Source: Eleginops maclovinus (Eukaryota; Chordata; Actinopteri; Perciformes; Eleginopidae). Taken from it: a DNA stretch of 64,000 bases. Location of the stretch: assembly GCF_036324505.1 (NCBI RefSeq), contig NC_086357.1:28793793-28857792 (forward strand). The letters run 5' to 3'. The position numbers were made by a program, and so were the translations under genes. The notes under the pieces were generated by a model. It was not told the DNA's origin. It ran no database searches and saw only the letters and a program-made list of their open reading frames with translations. Positions 1 through 9,114 of the stretch are shown here, one piece after another; the first letter of the stretch is position 1; the number at the start of each line of letters is the position of its first letter.

Positions 1-176
1 CTGAAGTCAGGGAACAGATCAGAGAAGGAGCTCTCTGAGATCCACTGCTCAGCTCTGGCCTACATGCTGCAGATGTCAGAGGAGGTTCTGGATGAGTTGG
101 ACCTGAAGAATGACAAAGCATCAGTGGAGGGATGACGGAGACTGATTCCAGCTGTGAGGAACTGCAGGAAGGCTGT
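1..176 (+). pseudogene. NLR pre-LRR exon with in-frame stop
   Basis: Read in frame 1, this matches the end of the fish NLRC3-like helical region just before the LRRs: ELSEIHCSALAYMLQMSEEV, then an RRLIPAVRNCRKA-type ending. The donor is GT AAGT at 177. Codon 45 (133-135) is TGA, where family members have a sense codon between the EG and RRLIP motifs. The 5' end of the exon lies outside the window. Confidence 0.75.
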
Positions 177-1184
177 GTAAGTCCAGATGTGATTAATAGG
201 GATGCTCTGATCGGCAAAAGAAGCTCGCCAAAATGGCTTCACCGGTCTGGCACTTTTTCAAGGTGTCCGAAAAAGACAGTAAATTAGAGTGCGTTCTTCT
301 GATTAGTGTCCACAGTGAGCCTATTGATCCGGGCTGAGCGGGGTGGGGCCACTGTGAATTCAGTGTGTGCGGCAAAAAATAATCACAAGAGGGGTGAAGA
401 GCTGTAAGTGTGTGTTCAGCGAAACATGTAGAAAAGGAGACGAGGGGGCTTAGACTATCACCAGCGGGGAATAACACAAACAGAAATGAAAGCGGTTGAC
501 CCTCTGCTGGAGCTCTGGTGAGGGAAAGTATAGTTTATGTTGATGTCTGTGCTCAGCCGTTAGCCTCTCCATCTGCTGGATCGATTGATAGAGTAACCAC
601 CAGACGAGGGTCTGTGTTTTCCTGTATATACAGTCAGGTGTTTTAAAGCTGAGGCAGGACGGGTGTTATTGTTGTTAAGTTGTGCTTTGTGACAGCGCTC
701 TTTACTCCATGTATTAAGGTACAAGAAGCCTATATATCTAAGGCGTTCATTTCCCACCAGTTTTGTACACATAAAAACGCCACTGAAAAACAACGTGTGT
801 GATCAGACATCCCTCGTGGTGGAACGCAACACGACAATGTAATACCACAGACCTCATCAGCGCCAAGTCAGGAAAGCAAGCTGCTGTAAACGTATTTCTG
901 CAATGCTGTTAAAGCGATCCGATGTAGCATTTGTACCTTAAAATAACAGCTTGGAAAAAATTGAGCGGCTAGAATGACTTTGAATATGACGATTTGCCTC
1001 TCTTTCATGCCCATCGGGGGTCTGAGGTGAGATAACTGCGCTATGTAACTTTGCTAGACCGGGCCGGGAGATGAGCGGAAGTACTTCGACTTGCTTTCTG
1101 GCACACCTACCGCAATAACAAATAGACCCCCTCCACGCACCCAGGTATAAGGAGAAGCAAGCGCAGCATTGTCAGTACATCATC

Positions 1185-1369
1185 ATGGCAGAGGCACCGA
1201 AGACAAAGAAGACGTTGACTGATGAAGCAAGGAAGAGAAAGAGAGAGGCCGACAAAGTTAGAGACCGGACTAGAGTTGCTCTCGGAACAGTTTATACACG
1301 TTGGCGAGATCTGAAAGAAACATTTGGGTACAAGTTTGATTCAGAGCTGGCCACCTTTCTGCTGGATTA
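1185..1369 (+). CDS. Transposase-like gene exon 1
   Basis: It starts at the ATG in ATCATGGC and is 185 nt long, ending on two codon bases (TA) before the donor GTAAGT at 1370. Joined to 2121 it reads ...FLLDYYQKRQ, which restores the frame. Confidence 0.55.
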
Positions 1370-2802
1370 GTAAGTAGCTTATTTGCTGTTCTTGCTTTGT
1401 GCTGTGTTGTACTTGCTTTATGTTTCACTGTGTTCGGAAAGTGACTCGCTAGTTTGTTATTATAACTGAGGGAATCTATTTTCAACAGATTTCGATAGGG
1501 TTAGCCCATAGACTGTATATATAGACAGTCTATGGGCTAACCCATAGACTGTGTATATATACAGTCTATGGGCTAACCCATAGACTGTCTATATATACAG
1601 TTCACTTCATCATAGACTGTATATATACAGTCTATGGGTTAGCCCATAGACTGTATATATAGACAGTCTATGGGCTAACCCATAGACTGTGTATATACAC
1701 AGTCTATGGGTTAGCCCATAGACTGTGTATATACACAGTCTATGGGTTAGCCTCTAGACTGTATATATAGACAGTCTATGGGTTAGCCTCTAGCAAGACA
1801 TCTCGATAGCGATGTTAGCAAGCTTGGACATTGGACGTTGATGCTGGACTCTCGCATACGCCTCTCTGATGATATTGTGATCGCTATGTGGCTAACTTGC
1901 CAACCAAGCCCCACTAGTCTCGGGGTATATTACAGATATTTCCAACTAATTTAGTGATAGTTGACTGTCCGTTAGCATTCCCTTAGTCAGCTGTTAGAAG
2001 CACATTGTCTATGGTTCATGTTTTCGTTAGCTTATCATGCTACTTGTGTGTTGCCTGCAGTGATTGTGCAAACCCGTGTACAGTTGTAGCTGAACATACT
2101 GACCAGGTCCTTTTTTCCAGCTATCAAAAGCGGCAAGTAACGTCTACACCCAGCAAGGGACATGCTCAACCACCACCACCGCCTGTATCAAGTATTTCAG
2201 AAGAGTCCGACCGAGATGGGTATGTGTTTAGAACTGCGTTTCAAACCAGCCATGCGGGGCATTGTACGTTGTGACTGACTTCTTTATCTTATCTGAATCA
2301 GGGACAAAGAATTTTCTGTGCAAGGTGTTCAACCGTTGGGCAAAGAAACAGAAGAGGTCGGTGTGTTGGAATCCAGGTAAGTTCGTCTTACAAATGCGAC
2401 CGTAATGCATTGTTTTGTTGACGACTATATATTGAGATTCGTTTTCTACTCAGCATGCACTCCCTGAGCATTGCTGAAGAAGAGCAGCATGACTCTCTGG
2501 ATGAGGAGGAGGCGAATGATCTGAGGAATAGCATGTAAGTCTTGCACATGAAACCATTTTAGTTCGTGTTTTTTTATTGTATGTACCAGTCTGTGGTGTT
2601 GTGTGGGTATTTTGTAACTGTTTTTATGTACAGTATTGACATGGATGATGGCTGGGAGGTTCCTGGTCAGGAGAGCTTGGAAGAAGATGAGGACAGCTCT
2701 GATGAAGACTATATTCCTTTTCTACATGTTTTTTTAACATTGAACATAAATAAGAATGGTATCAAAACTATTTACACATCTACATTAATCGTCGCACCCT
2801 GA
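1185..2802 (+). CDS. Truncated transposase-like protein, five exons
   Basis: Exons 1185-1369, 2121-2219, 2302-2376, 2454-2534 and 2634-2802 join in consistent phase with good GT-AG sites, giving about 202 residues. The N-terminus is basic (TDEARKRKREADKVRDRTRV) and is followed by an RWRDLKETFGYK motif. Proline-rich and strongly acidic segments follow (EEDEDSSDEDYIP). The order basic N-terminus, PPPPPVS, acidic DED..YIP matches, from memory, multi-copy fish proteins with a long DDE-like C-terminal half. Here the protein stops about 20 residues after YIP, so the catalytic part is missing. The last 23 nt overlap the 3' end of the opposing P2X7-like gene. A TATA-like GTATAAGG lies at about 1144, 40 bp before the ATG. 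Confidence 0.55.
1499..1795. repeat. Palindromic minisatellite of TATA hairpins
   Basis: This is a tandem array of roughly 38-bp units built on CATAGACTGTATATAT-AGACAGTCTATG, so each unit is itself an inverted repeat able to fold into a hairpin. Adjacent units are joined by GGGCTAACC or GGTTAGCC, which are also complementary to each other. The array sits in intron 1 of the transposase-like gene. Confidence 0.85.
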
Positions 2803-3289
2803 AGCCAACATATTGACCTAAGGGGTCAGGAAATGTAGTTCTTATTTTCCAAACACAGCAGCTTGGAATGACAACTCTATTGCCCTCACCCAAGCGTCCA
2901 TGCTGCCACAGGACAAATTGGCGGTATGCCGCATGCCTGTACTGGCGCTGCTCCACCCCTGGTTCCTGTTCGTCATCTATGGCAAAGACATCGTTCCATG
3001 CCGCACGGGCCAGCCTTAGGACACCCATATCAAGTATGAAAAATTCCATGTGTGCCATGGTGCTAACACAATTTTGGGGGGTCTGGCGGCAGCAGAGCCT
3101 TTCCATGTCAGTTGTCATCTCCCTGCAGTAAGTGCAGGTGCACCAATGTAAAGGCCCCCCATCTGGCACATCAGGCCTTTGGGGAACCTCTTGCAATGAC
3201 AAGATGTCAAACATGAGGCCCGGCAGTCTGGACATCACTCTTTCCAGAAGAGCATCTTTTTGGAGGTTGGTAAGCGAACAAACCTTTAT
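2780..3289 (-). CDS. P2X7-C-like gene exon 3 (cysteine-rich ballast module)
   Basis: 510 nt including the stop at 2782-2780. The acceptor is TTTTAG, just above 3289. All conserved Cys, His and Trp positions named in the gene entry lie here, with no frameshift. Confidence 0.7.
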   Translation of the reverse strand: MKVCSLTNLQKDALLERVMSRLPGLMFDILSLQEVPQRPDVPDGGPLHWCTCTYCREMTTDMERLCCRQTPQNCVSTMAHMEFFILDMGVLRLARAAWNDVFAIDDEQEPGVEQRQYRHAAYRQFVLWQHGRLGEGNRVVIPSCCVWKIRTTFPDPLGQYVGFRVRRLM

Positions 3290-4225
3290 CTAAAACATAA
3301 GCCTTTTATTGTTATTATGTGTCTTACTTTGGCAACTGCTAAACATTTTAGTGGAGGATTGTTCATATAATCAAACCTGTAACTCGGCTGCTCTCCTCTC
3401 CTTTAGCTCCTGCAGCCTTCCCAGGTCTTCTGGGTCGACATCTCTGACCCTAGGTCTGCCTCTGCCTCTACCCCCCCTGCTCACACCTCCCCTCCCCCTT
3501 GCTCCTCTCCCCCTAGCTCCCCTCCCCCGTCTGCTCCTCTGACCTCTTCCTCCAACCTGGCTGGTCTCAACCTCAGAAGAGGCTGAAGTGGAAGTTGAAT
3601 CCTGCAACACAATCACAAAAATGTATTGACATCCAAACCTCATACAACGTTAGCCATGCATGAATTATCCTTTCGAATTCAGCTAGTGATATAATAAACT
3701 GTTACTACTGTGACGTTAGTGGTTGTGATTTATCCCATGTCGATAAAACAACGAAAATTGATGTATTGTGATATACATCCCTGCCAATGTCATTCATGAA
3801 AGCATGCAATGTAGGCTGTAGCCTTATTAGTGTCATCCCTGTCTCACGGAGACATGTAGTTTTTGTAGATGCCAAAAGTCATCTGTCCCGTCTCAGACAT
3901 GCAAATAAAATGTGGTCATTCTTCCTCAATCTCACGCCAGGTACGTTTGTAATCTTCTAAACCTAACTTCTCTATCTTATAATAAAATGCACGTTCCAAT
4001 GTATAGTATGCCTATGTGCCTTTTCGATGTTGTCAACAATATTGCGTTAGATGTCATCCACGGTTCACACTTACAAAACAATGTAGCCTATGCAGTATTT
4101 CAGCTAAACCAAATGTTGTCATTCTTTTGGTTGTATCAGCATTCATTTCGAGTATCACAGTAGATAAAACTATGTAGTCATATTTCTGTAAAACCTTTGA
4201 TTACTCTTACCTTATCGGTCGACAT
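2780..4225 (-). CDS. Free-standing P2X7 receptor C-terminal-domain-like protein
   Basis: Three exons, 4225-4211, 3601-3377 and 3289-2780, give 249 residues in consistent phase. Exon 2 encodes an RGRG-rich basic stretch and then a VDPEDLGRLQELKERRAAEL helix. Exon 3 encodes the cysteine-rich module WCTCTYCREM, ERLCC, NCVS, YRHAAYRQFVLWQHG, GNRVVIPSCCVW and KIRTTFP..GQYVGF. In true P2X7 receptors this module is the intracellular ballast domain with a zinc centre. Here there are no transmembrane helices and no channel domain. Many fish loci carry similar stand-alone proteins labelled P2X purinoceptor 7-like. This copy lies inside a TTAA-flanked element and is intact. The function is unknown. The start at MSTDK is a choice; an upstream in-frame ATG exists at 4363. 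Confidence 0.7.
3377..3601 (-). CDS. P2X7-C-like gene exon 2 (RG-rich)
   Basis: 225 nt, exactly 75 codons. The acceptor is TTGCAG at 3602-3607. The donor GTTTGA at 3376 is weak. It encodes a Ser/Thr-rich start, an RGRG repeat region and an ERRAAEL helix. Confidence 0.6.
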
Positions 4226-4546
4226 AGCTTGCACCTTCTGACTCCTCGTCGGTTCGTCATCAAATGCACGTGAATGCGACAGGGTGTTGTATTTACGACA
4301 GTGTCGTAAACGTACATTACCTCCAAGCCTGTAGGGGGAGCTCCATAATGGGCTTTTTGACAAGTTCCGTTGGATCGCTTTAAGAACAGTACCTTTTATT
4401 CTCTAAATACTATATGAATATATAATGTACACAATTCACAATGCAACACTTTAATGGAGAGCCCAATACTCCCCACCCACCCTATGATCGATACCGGCCG
4501 ACTCTGATGCCGGTGATCGGCCCCAAAACCCCGATCGGAGCATCCC

Positions 4547-5229
4547 TGACTAACTTGATAGACTAGTGTGGATCAGGAGTTTAATTATTCTGATAAACTC
4601 TATAATATTCTCAAAGGTTAAATACTGAGCAAAATGTAACACCCTTTTTATCACGTGTTAGAGTTTAAAATAAGGTCTCTATCATTTCCCACCAATACGT
4701 TTTAATGCTGATTTACTGGGAACATCTTGCTGATGGTATTCAGTTTAAATATTGAGACTTTATTGGTTTAAGTTTTTTGTGTGCAAAACAAATGTTCAGA
4801 TGCTCAGAGAAGCAATCTGTCAGCTGTCTCTGACAGCAGGAGCTCAGACCTGAGGTCAGATCACACTGACAACACACACATTTCACTCACCTAGAACTAT
4901 GTTATTATACAGGAACAATTAAGAGACCACTTCAGCATTATCCCTTTCTCTGGTTCTGTTATTTACAGTCTTGGAGTTAAAGGATTTTCTCTTTGTTATT
5001 CTATAAAGTACGGAAAATGTTCTGTGTTGAAATTCAACAAAGACTGGACTGGCTGCCGTACACGTAGACATTTAAGAAGCATTTGGAGTGCTCTCTTTTT
5101 CCGGAGCTGCATATAATTTAAAATGTCATTGAGAACATGCTGTTTGTCAAATCATCATTCTGAAAATCCTTGAGGTTAAAATAATGTTTCCTCTTTTTAA
5201 CACTTGTTGTAATATATCTGGTATTATAG
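4547..5229. other. NLR intron, no recognised feature
   Basis: This is the remainder of the NLR intron after the insertion. It holds TGTCTCTGACAGCAGGAGCTCAG-type sequence usual in these introns and the acceptor ATTATAG just before 5230. I see no coding exon. Confidence 0.5.
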
Positions 5230-5403
5230 ATTTAGTGACTGTGGACTCTCAGAGACTCACTGTGAAGTCGTGGCCTCAGCTCTGAAGTCTGACCCCTCCC
5301 ATCTGAGAGATCTGGACCTGAGTGAGAACAAGCTGCAGGATTCAGGAGTGGAGCTGCTGAGTTCTGGACTGAGGAGTCCACACTGCAGACTGGAGGCTCT
5401 CAG
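5230..5403 (+). CDS. NLR leucine-rich repeat exon 1
   Basis: 174 nt, acceptor TTATAG, donor GTCAGT. It reads [20 protein letters not shown], then [16 protein letters not shown] and CRLEALR. This is two ribonuclease-inhibitor-type LRRs, with the break inside a codon at both ends. Confidence 0.85.
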
Positions 5404-5799
5404 GTCAGTGCTTTGACTGTTCTTCATACAGATCTGTCTGTGTTTATGGTTTCTGAGAACATTTGACTTATTATTTCTCACTTTTGATGATGACTGAATA
5501 TTAATCAGAATAACAGAGGAGCTGAATGTGTGAGGGAGAGGGTGTGAGCTTCCTCAGACTCACTCTGTGCTCCATGGGTCAGTGGAGATGCTGTCAGTAC
5601 TGATGAGCTGTGTGAGGGAGAGGAAGGAGTTCAACATCTGAGGAGGGAAACTGCTGCAGAGAGTTCCAGATTATCAGTGGACTGTTTCTACATCATCTCT
5701 GACATTAAAACCTGTTTAACTCTGAACAGATATTACAGCTGGAGTTATTTCAAACAGGAGCTTTGTTTTCTAAAGAGGCACCATGGTTTCTTTATTCAG

Positions 5800-5973
5800 A
5801 CTGGAGCGCTGCAGTCTGTCACAGATCAGCTGTGCTGCTCTGATCTCAGCTCTGAAGTCCAACCCCTCCCATCTGAGAGTTCTGGACCTGAGTAACAACC
5901 CTCTGCAGGATTCAGGAGTGGAGCTGCTGAGAGGTCTTCTGGAGAGTCCTCTCTGCAGACTGCAGACTCTCAG
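5800..5973 (+). CDS. NLR leucine-rich repeat exon 2
   Basis: 174 nt, acceptor TTTATTCAG, donor GTCAGT. It encodes [20 protein letters not shown], then [20 protein letters not shown]. It has the same length and phase as its neighbours, so any number of these exons can be joined in frame. Confidence 0.85.
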
Positions 5974-6335
5974 GTCAGTCCTGTGTCTCTGTTCCTGCTG
6001 CAGATCTCTTCTGTTTCATTAGTTATTCATCCTGATTCTTGTCCATAAATATATTGCATCCATACGTTTGTAGTTGTTGTTCATATTTGTATTTCTCTGA
6101 ATGTAGTCTGCAGTCTGAACAGCTGATGTTTCCTAAAGAAGCTATTATTCCTCACTGCTAGATGTTAAAGTAAATGTGTGTTTTCTTCAGTAAACGGTCT
6201 GAATAAAGATCCTCTGAACTAATCTCAGTTTACTTTCTGAAGGAGACAGATTTACTGATGAGCTCCACCTTTCAGACCTGAACATCTGACTGCATGATGA
6301 ACTGACTTTATCCTCATCATGGTTTCTTTATTCAG

Positions 6336-6509
6336 ACTGAAGAACTGCAGTCTGTCAGAGATCAGCTGTGCTGCTCTGGCCTCAGCTCTGAAGTCCAACC
6401 CCTCCCATCTGAGAGATCTGGACCTGAGTAACAACACAATGCTGGATTCAGGAGTGGAGCTGCTGAGAGGTCTTCTGGAGAGTCCTCACTGCAGACTGGA
6501 GACCCTCAG
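6336..6509 (+). CDS. NLR leucine-rich repeat exon 3
   Basis: 174 nt, acceptor TTTATTCAG, donor GTCAGT. It encodes [20 protein letters not shown], then [20 protein letters not shown]. It is a very close paralogue of the exon at 5800, and its 20-nt upstream intron sequence is identical, which points to recent tandem duplication. Confidence 0.85.
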
Positions 6510-6701
6510 GTCAGTAAGGGGTCTCTGCTGGTTCAGCAGTCTTGTATTAAACACAGGGGCTGTGGCAGTGAGTCGTAGTGTTTGCAGAGAAGATATGATG
6601 GGATGTAAAGCCTTCCATCAGTCAGGACTCTGAAGCTGACTCAAAGAACAAACCCTGATTTTAATCTGGATCTAAACTGCTGGTTGTGTTCATTCCTACA
6701 G

Positions 6702-6753
6702 GATCAGAGGAGAGACGATCACAGCCACGACCCAGAAGAACTGCGAGTCCTGA
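6702..6753 (+). CDS. NLR terminal exon, short C-terminus
   Basis: After the acceptor CCTACAG the frame continues for 16 residues (IRGETITATTQKNCES) and stops at 6751-6753. Family members often have a B30.2 exon here; this one does not. Confidence 0.55.
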
Positions 6754-6986
6754 AACCAGATCCAGATATGACACTCTTTAGTGCAGCATGTCCCCGCGTT
6801 CTCCCTGTGATCCAAGCACTGCTGTCTTGGGGACGCTCTGAAAGTCTTTGAGGACAAAATCAGGAAAAGGCCAAGAAGAAGAAATATTTGAGACTCTTGG
6901 ACTGCTTTGTGTTTCTCACCCTGGTTCATTATTGTCCAATCAAACGTCTCCGTTGATTTCTACACGGAACCCGTCCGTATGACCCA

Positions 6987-7084
6987 GGTCCAGATCAGAG
7001 ACAGTACACCTCACTGATGGCTGCAGGATCCAACCGGTCCAGATCAGAGACAGTACACCTCACCGATGGCTGCAGGATCCAACC
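6987..7084. repeat. Two direct copies of a 49-bp unit
   Basis: The unit starting GGTCCAGATCAGAGACAGTA occurs at 6987-7035 and 7036-7084 with one mismatch, in the presumed NLR 3'UTR. Confidence 0.9.
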
Positions 7085-7105
7085 GGTGACCGAACGCAAA
7101 GAGAA

Positions 7106-7111
7106 AATAAA
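7106..7111 (+). terminator. Candidate polyadenylation signal of the NLR gene
   Basis: AATAAA lies 353 nt after the NLR stop, followed by A/T-rich sequence with further AATAAA/AAAATAAAA motifs. It is positional evidence only. Confidence 0.4.
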
Positions 7112-7207
7112 TGTTGAAAAAATAAAATTTAAAAAATGACAAAAAAAAATGAATTAAAATATTAATTTAGTTTAAAAACAGTAAAATAAAAATCCATTTT
7201 TGGCTGT

Positions 7208-7252
<45 letters not shown>
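7208..7252. repeat. (GACA)n microsatellite
   Basis: Eleven uninterrupted GACA units. Confidence 0.95.
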
Positions 7253-7253
<1 letters not shown>

Positions 7254-7327
7254 GCGTTCAGGAGAATCGTGTTAGAAACCAATAAATCCTGAGTGCAGAC
7301 TATCAGACACAGAGCCCCCAGGCACAG

Positions 7328-7437
7328 ACATGAACCCCCCGCCCCCCCCTCACTGTCTGCAACAACACAGACTGAACCCCCCCCCCCCCCTCACTGTCTG
7401 CAACAACACAGACTGAGCCCCCCCCCCCCCACACACA
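7328..7437. repeat. C-rich tandem repeat
   Basis: Copies of CACTGTCTGCAACAACACAG are separated by runs of C up to 14 long. Confidence 0.8.
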
Positions 7438-7882
7438 CAGACTGTTGTTTTGGTTCTTTGAAGCTGGTTGTTCACCGTTCTGTCTGATGTTGTTTCTGGT
7501 CTCTCATTGGTCAGTCTGCGTCTGTAGCTGCTCGGCCTCTGTTAGTCACTGCTCATCTTTTAGTTGGATCTTTCGTCCCATTGCAGTCATTCTAGAGTTG
7601 TTTTGAATCTCCTGAGGAATCTTTAGTTTGTAGGAGGTATTTTCTCTCCCATGACCCTTGTGTCTGTACCTGCCTGTTCCTGTCCGTCCGCCTGTCTGCT
7701 CCTGCTCCCCCTGTGTCCCCTGGTTAGTGTAGGTGAGGTGTTCCTTGTTTGAAAGTTCAGCTTTGATTTGAATAAAGCTCGCCTTTTGTTTGGACCCCTA
7801 CCTGCCTCCCTTTGTTTTACCGCACTTGGGTCCTGTCCCCCCCCCCCCCGACACTCTGGTGTTGCATTGTTAGCTGGGCAAT
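7438..7882 (+). other. Intergenic stretch, possible retroelement tail
   Basis: There is no coding frame. The end (7760-7850) has GAATAAAGCTCGCC followed by ACCGCACTTGGGTCCTGTC and a C run. This arrangement is often seen at the 3' end of fish retroelements. I cannot assign a family. Confidence 0.3.
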
Positions 7883-8002
7883 CTGTTGTGATTGGTCAAC
7901 CAGTTTAGAGATGTCCCGCCCCTTAGCCCCTATCACGTACAATGTGTCTGAGCTCTAGCCAATAGGAGCGCGAGTGTTCCATAGTGATGTCACCGTGTTC
8001 CG
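7883..8002 (+). promoter_or_regulatory. Promoter-like dispersed repeat, copy 1
   Basis: This 120-bp block holds an inverted CCAAT box (GATTGGTCAACC), a GC box (GTCCCGCCCCTTA), CTATCACGTAC, a second CCAAT (AGCCAATAGG) and an ATF/CRE-like GTGATGTCAC. A second copy with the same order of boxes is at 47707-47822. The motif content is seen directly; promoter activity is inferred. Confidence 0.5.
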
Positions 8003-8102
8003 GAACCAAAATCAGGCAAACAAAGGTGATAGCAGAATAAAGTAAACAAAACAACAAGTAAACAAACACACACTGGGCGGCCCGTTATGGAAACCATTAG
8101 CT

Positions 8103-8124
8103 TTTATTGTTATAGAGTTTTATT
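8103..8124 (-). terminator. Paired polyA signals, candidate sh3rf1 3' end
   Basis: On the minus strand, AAAAATAAAACTC and CAATAAAAGC occur 16 nt apart, downstream of the sh3rf1 stop. Confidence 0.45.
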
Positions 8125-8770
8125 TTTCAAATATTTCAGAATGTTTTTCACACGATAGATTTGTGCCAAATTTCAGTTTCATCATTTTCAGACGCACAAC
8201 AGACCAACTACAGACAGGTACAAAATCAAGTAAGTCACCTTGGCATGAGGACGCCTGTTAGAGCTGTGGTGCAATAACTGCAATAGAGTTTACCTGTGAG
8301 AAATGCTTCATGTGTGCAGCCTATGCTTGATACGTCAGGTTATTAGTGATATAGTGCATTAGTGTGAGTACTAAAGGCTTACAGTGAAGGGAAGCTCACT
8401 GCTGAGCGCCTGAGGTCGCTGCGCCAAGACAACGATGCAACGCCAGATCTACAAATCAGAAAGGATAATAACAATGAAGAGGCCCTAACAGTGATTCGTA
8501 CCATCGCCTCCATCATTTCAAACACACTACAACATATTCCAGCAGTCAGTTACACAGTGGTCCCTCAACGACAGACTACAAGCTACTAAGCTAGGACTCA
8601 GCCTCGAATCAAAGAGTTTCAATCTCACAGACGGAGGAGAAGTCACATTAATGCAGTGGGCTCCACTGAGGCTATAGGAATACTTCATCATTTGTCCCAA
8701 TCAATTTAGAGAAAACAGTAGGAGAACGTGACCCTATTCCCCCGATATTTTAGTTTGGAAAGGTTTCCTA

Positions 8771-9114
8771 CGGAGGCCGACAGGCGCAAACACGCTTCAA
8801 CGGCCCAGACCTCTTCCATCAGGAGGAACAGCTTCAGAGAGGATGCAGATATAGAAACTCATGCAGCAACATCTGCAGCAGCTCTTCAACACATGCAGCA
8901 TCTAGAGAACATTCAGCAGAGGAAACATGAGCAGCGTTTACTGAGGCTGCAGAAACCAAACGCTGCAAGAAGCTGCTGCATGTGTTGAAGAGTTGCTGCA
9001 GATGTTTCTGAGTTCTGATCTGAGTTTCTATATCTGCATCCTCTCTGGAACAGCAGTTTTCCGCTAACGAAAGAGGTCTGGGCCGTTGTAGAGCGTTAGC
9101 ACCTGTTGGCCTCC
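8771..9114. repeat. Long imperfect inverted repeat (about 135-nt arms)
   Basis: 8771-8900 pairs with the complement of 8974-9114 across a 73-nt loop. Shared blocks include GAGAGGATGCAGATATAGAA, ACGGCCCAGACCTCTT and CTCTTCAACACATGCAGCA. It may be a foldback element in the sh3rf1 3'UTR. Confidence 0.75.

Larger units (their letters stand above)
913..4379. mobile_element. TTAA-flanked transposon carrying two genes
   Basis: Short inverted ends AGCGATCC (913-920) and GGATCGCT (4372-4379) are each flanked by TTAA (909-912 and 4380-4383). TTAA target duplications mark the piggyBac and Kolobok superfamilies. Inside are two convergent spliced genes: a truncated transposase-like gene (+) and an intact P2X7-C-like gene (-). 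The ends match over 8 bp, and 12 of the first 16 positions agree. The superfamily assignment is inference, because no catalytic transposase domain remains. Confidence 0.6.
199..4546. mobile_element. Outer DNA transposon with hAT-like ends (contains nested element)
   Basis: A 16-bp terminal inverted repeat, GGGATGCTCYGATCGG, lies at 199-214 and 4531-4546 with one mismatch. It is preceded by TA on the left and followed by TG on the right, so the ends read like the (C/T)AGGG ends of hAT elements. The right subterminal region (4470-4530) is rich in CCGATC/GATCGG motifs, as in short fish hAT elements. I find no matching 8-bp target duplication (GTGATTAA against ACTAACTT), so the boundaries are inferred. 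Without the nested element at 913-4379 it would be only about 0.9 kb and would encode nothing. Confidence 0.5.
1..6753 (+). pseudogene. NLRC3-like NLR gene, 3' part, probably broken
   Basis: Five exons of a fish NACHT/LRR (NLRC3-like) gene are visible: 1-176, 5230-5403, 5800-5973, 6336-6509 and 6702-6753. NLRs of this family are cytosolic innate-immune sensors or regulators, and the LRR exons form the sensing horseshoe. The three LRR exons are each exactly 174 bp with the same phase, which is the family hallmark. The gene is probably inactive because the first exon carries an in-frame TGA at 133-135. The stop could instead be a real allele or an assembly error. No B30.2/SPRY exon follows; the last exon ends after 17 codons. 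The NACHT domain would lie left of the window. The gene converges tail-to-tail on sh3rf1. Confidence 0.75.
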
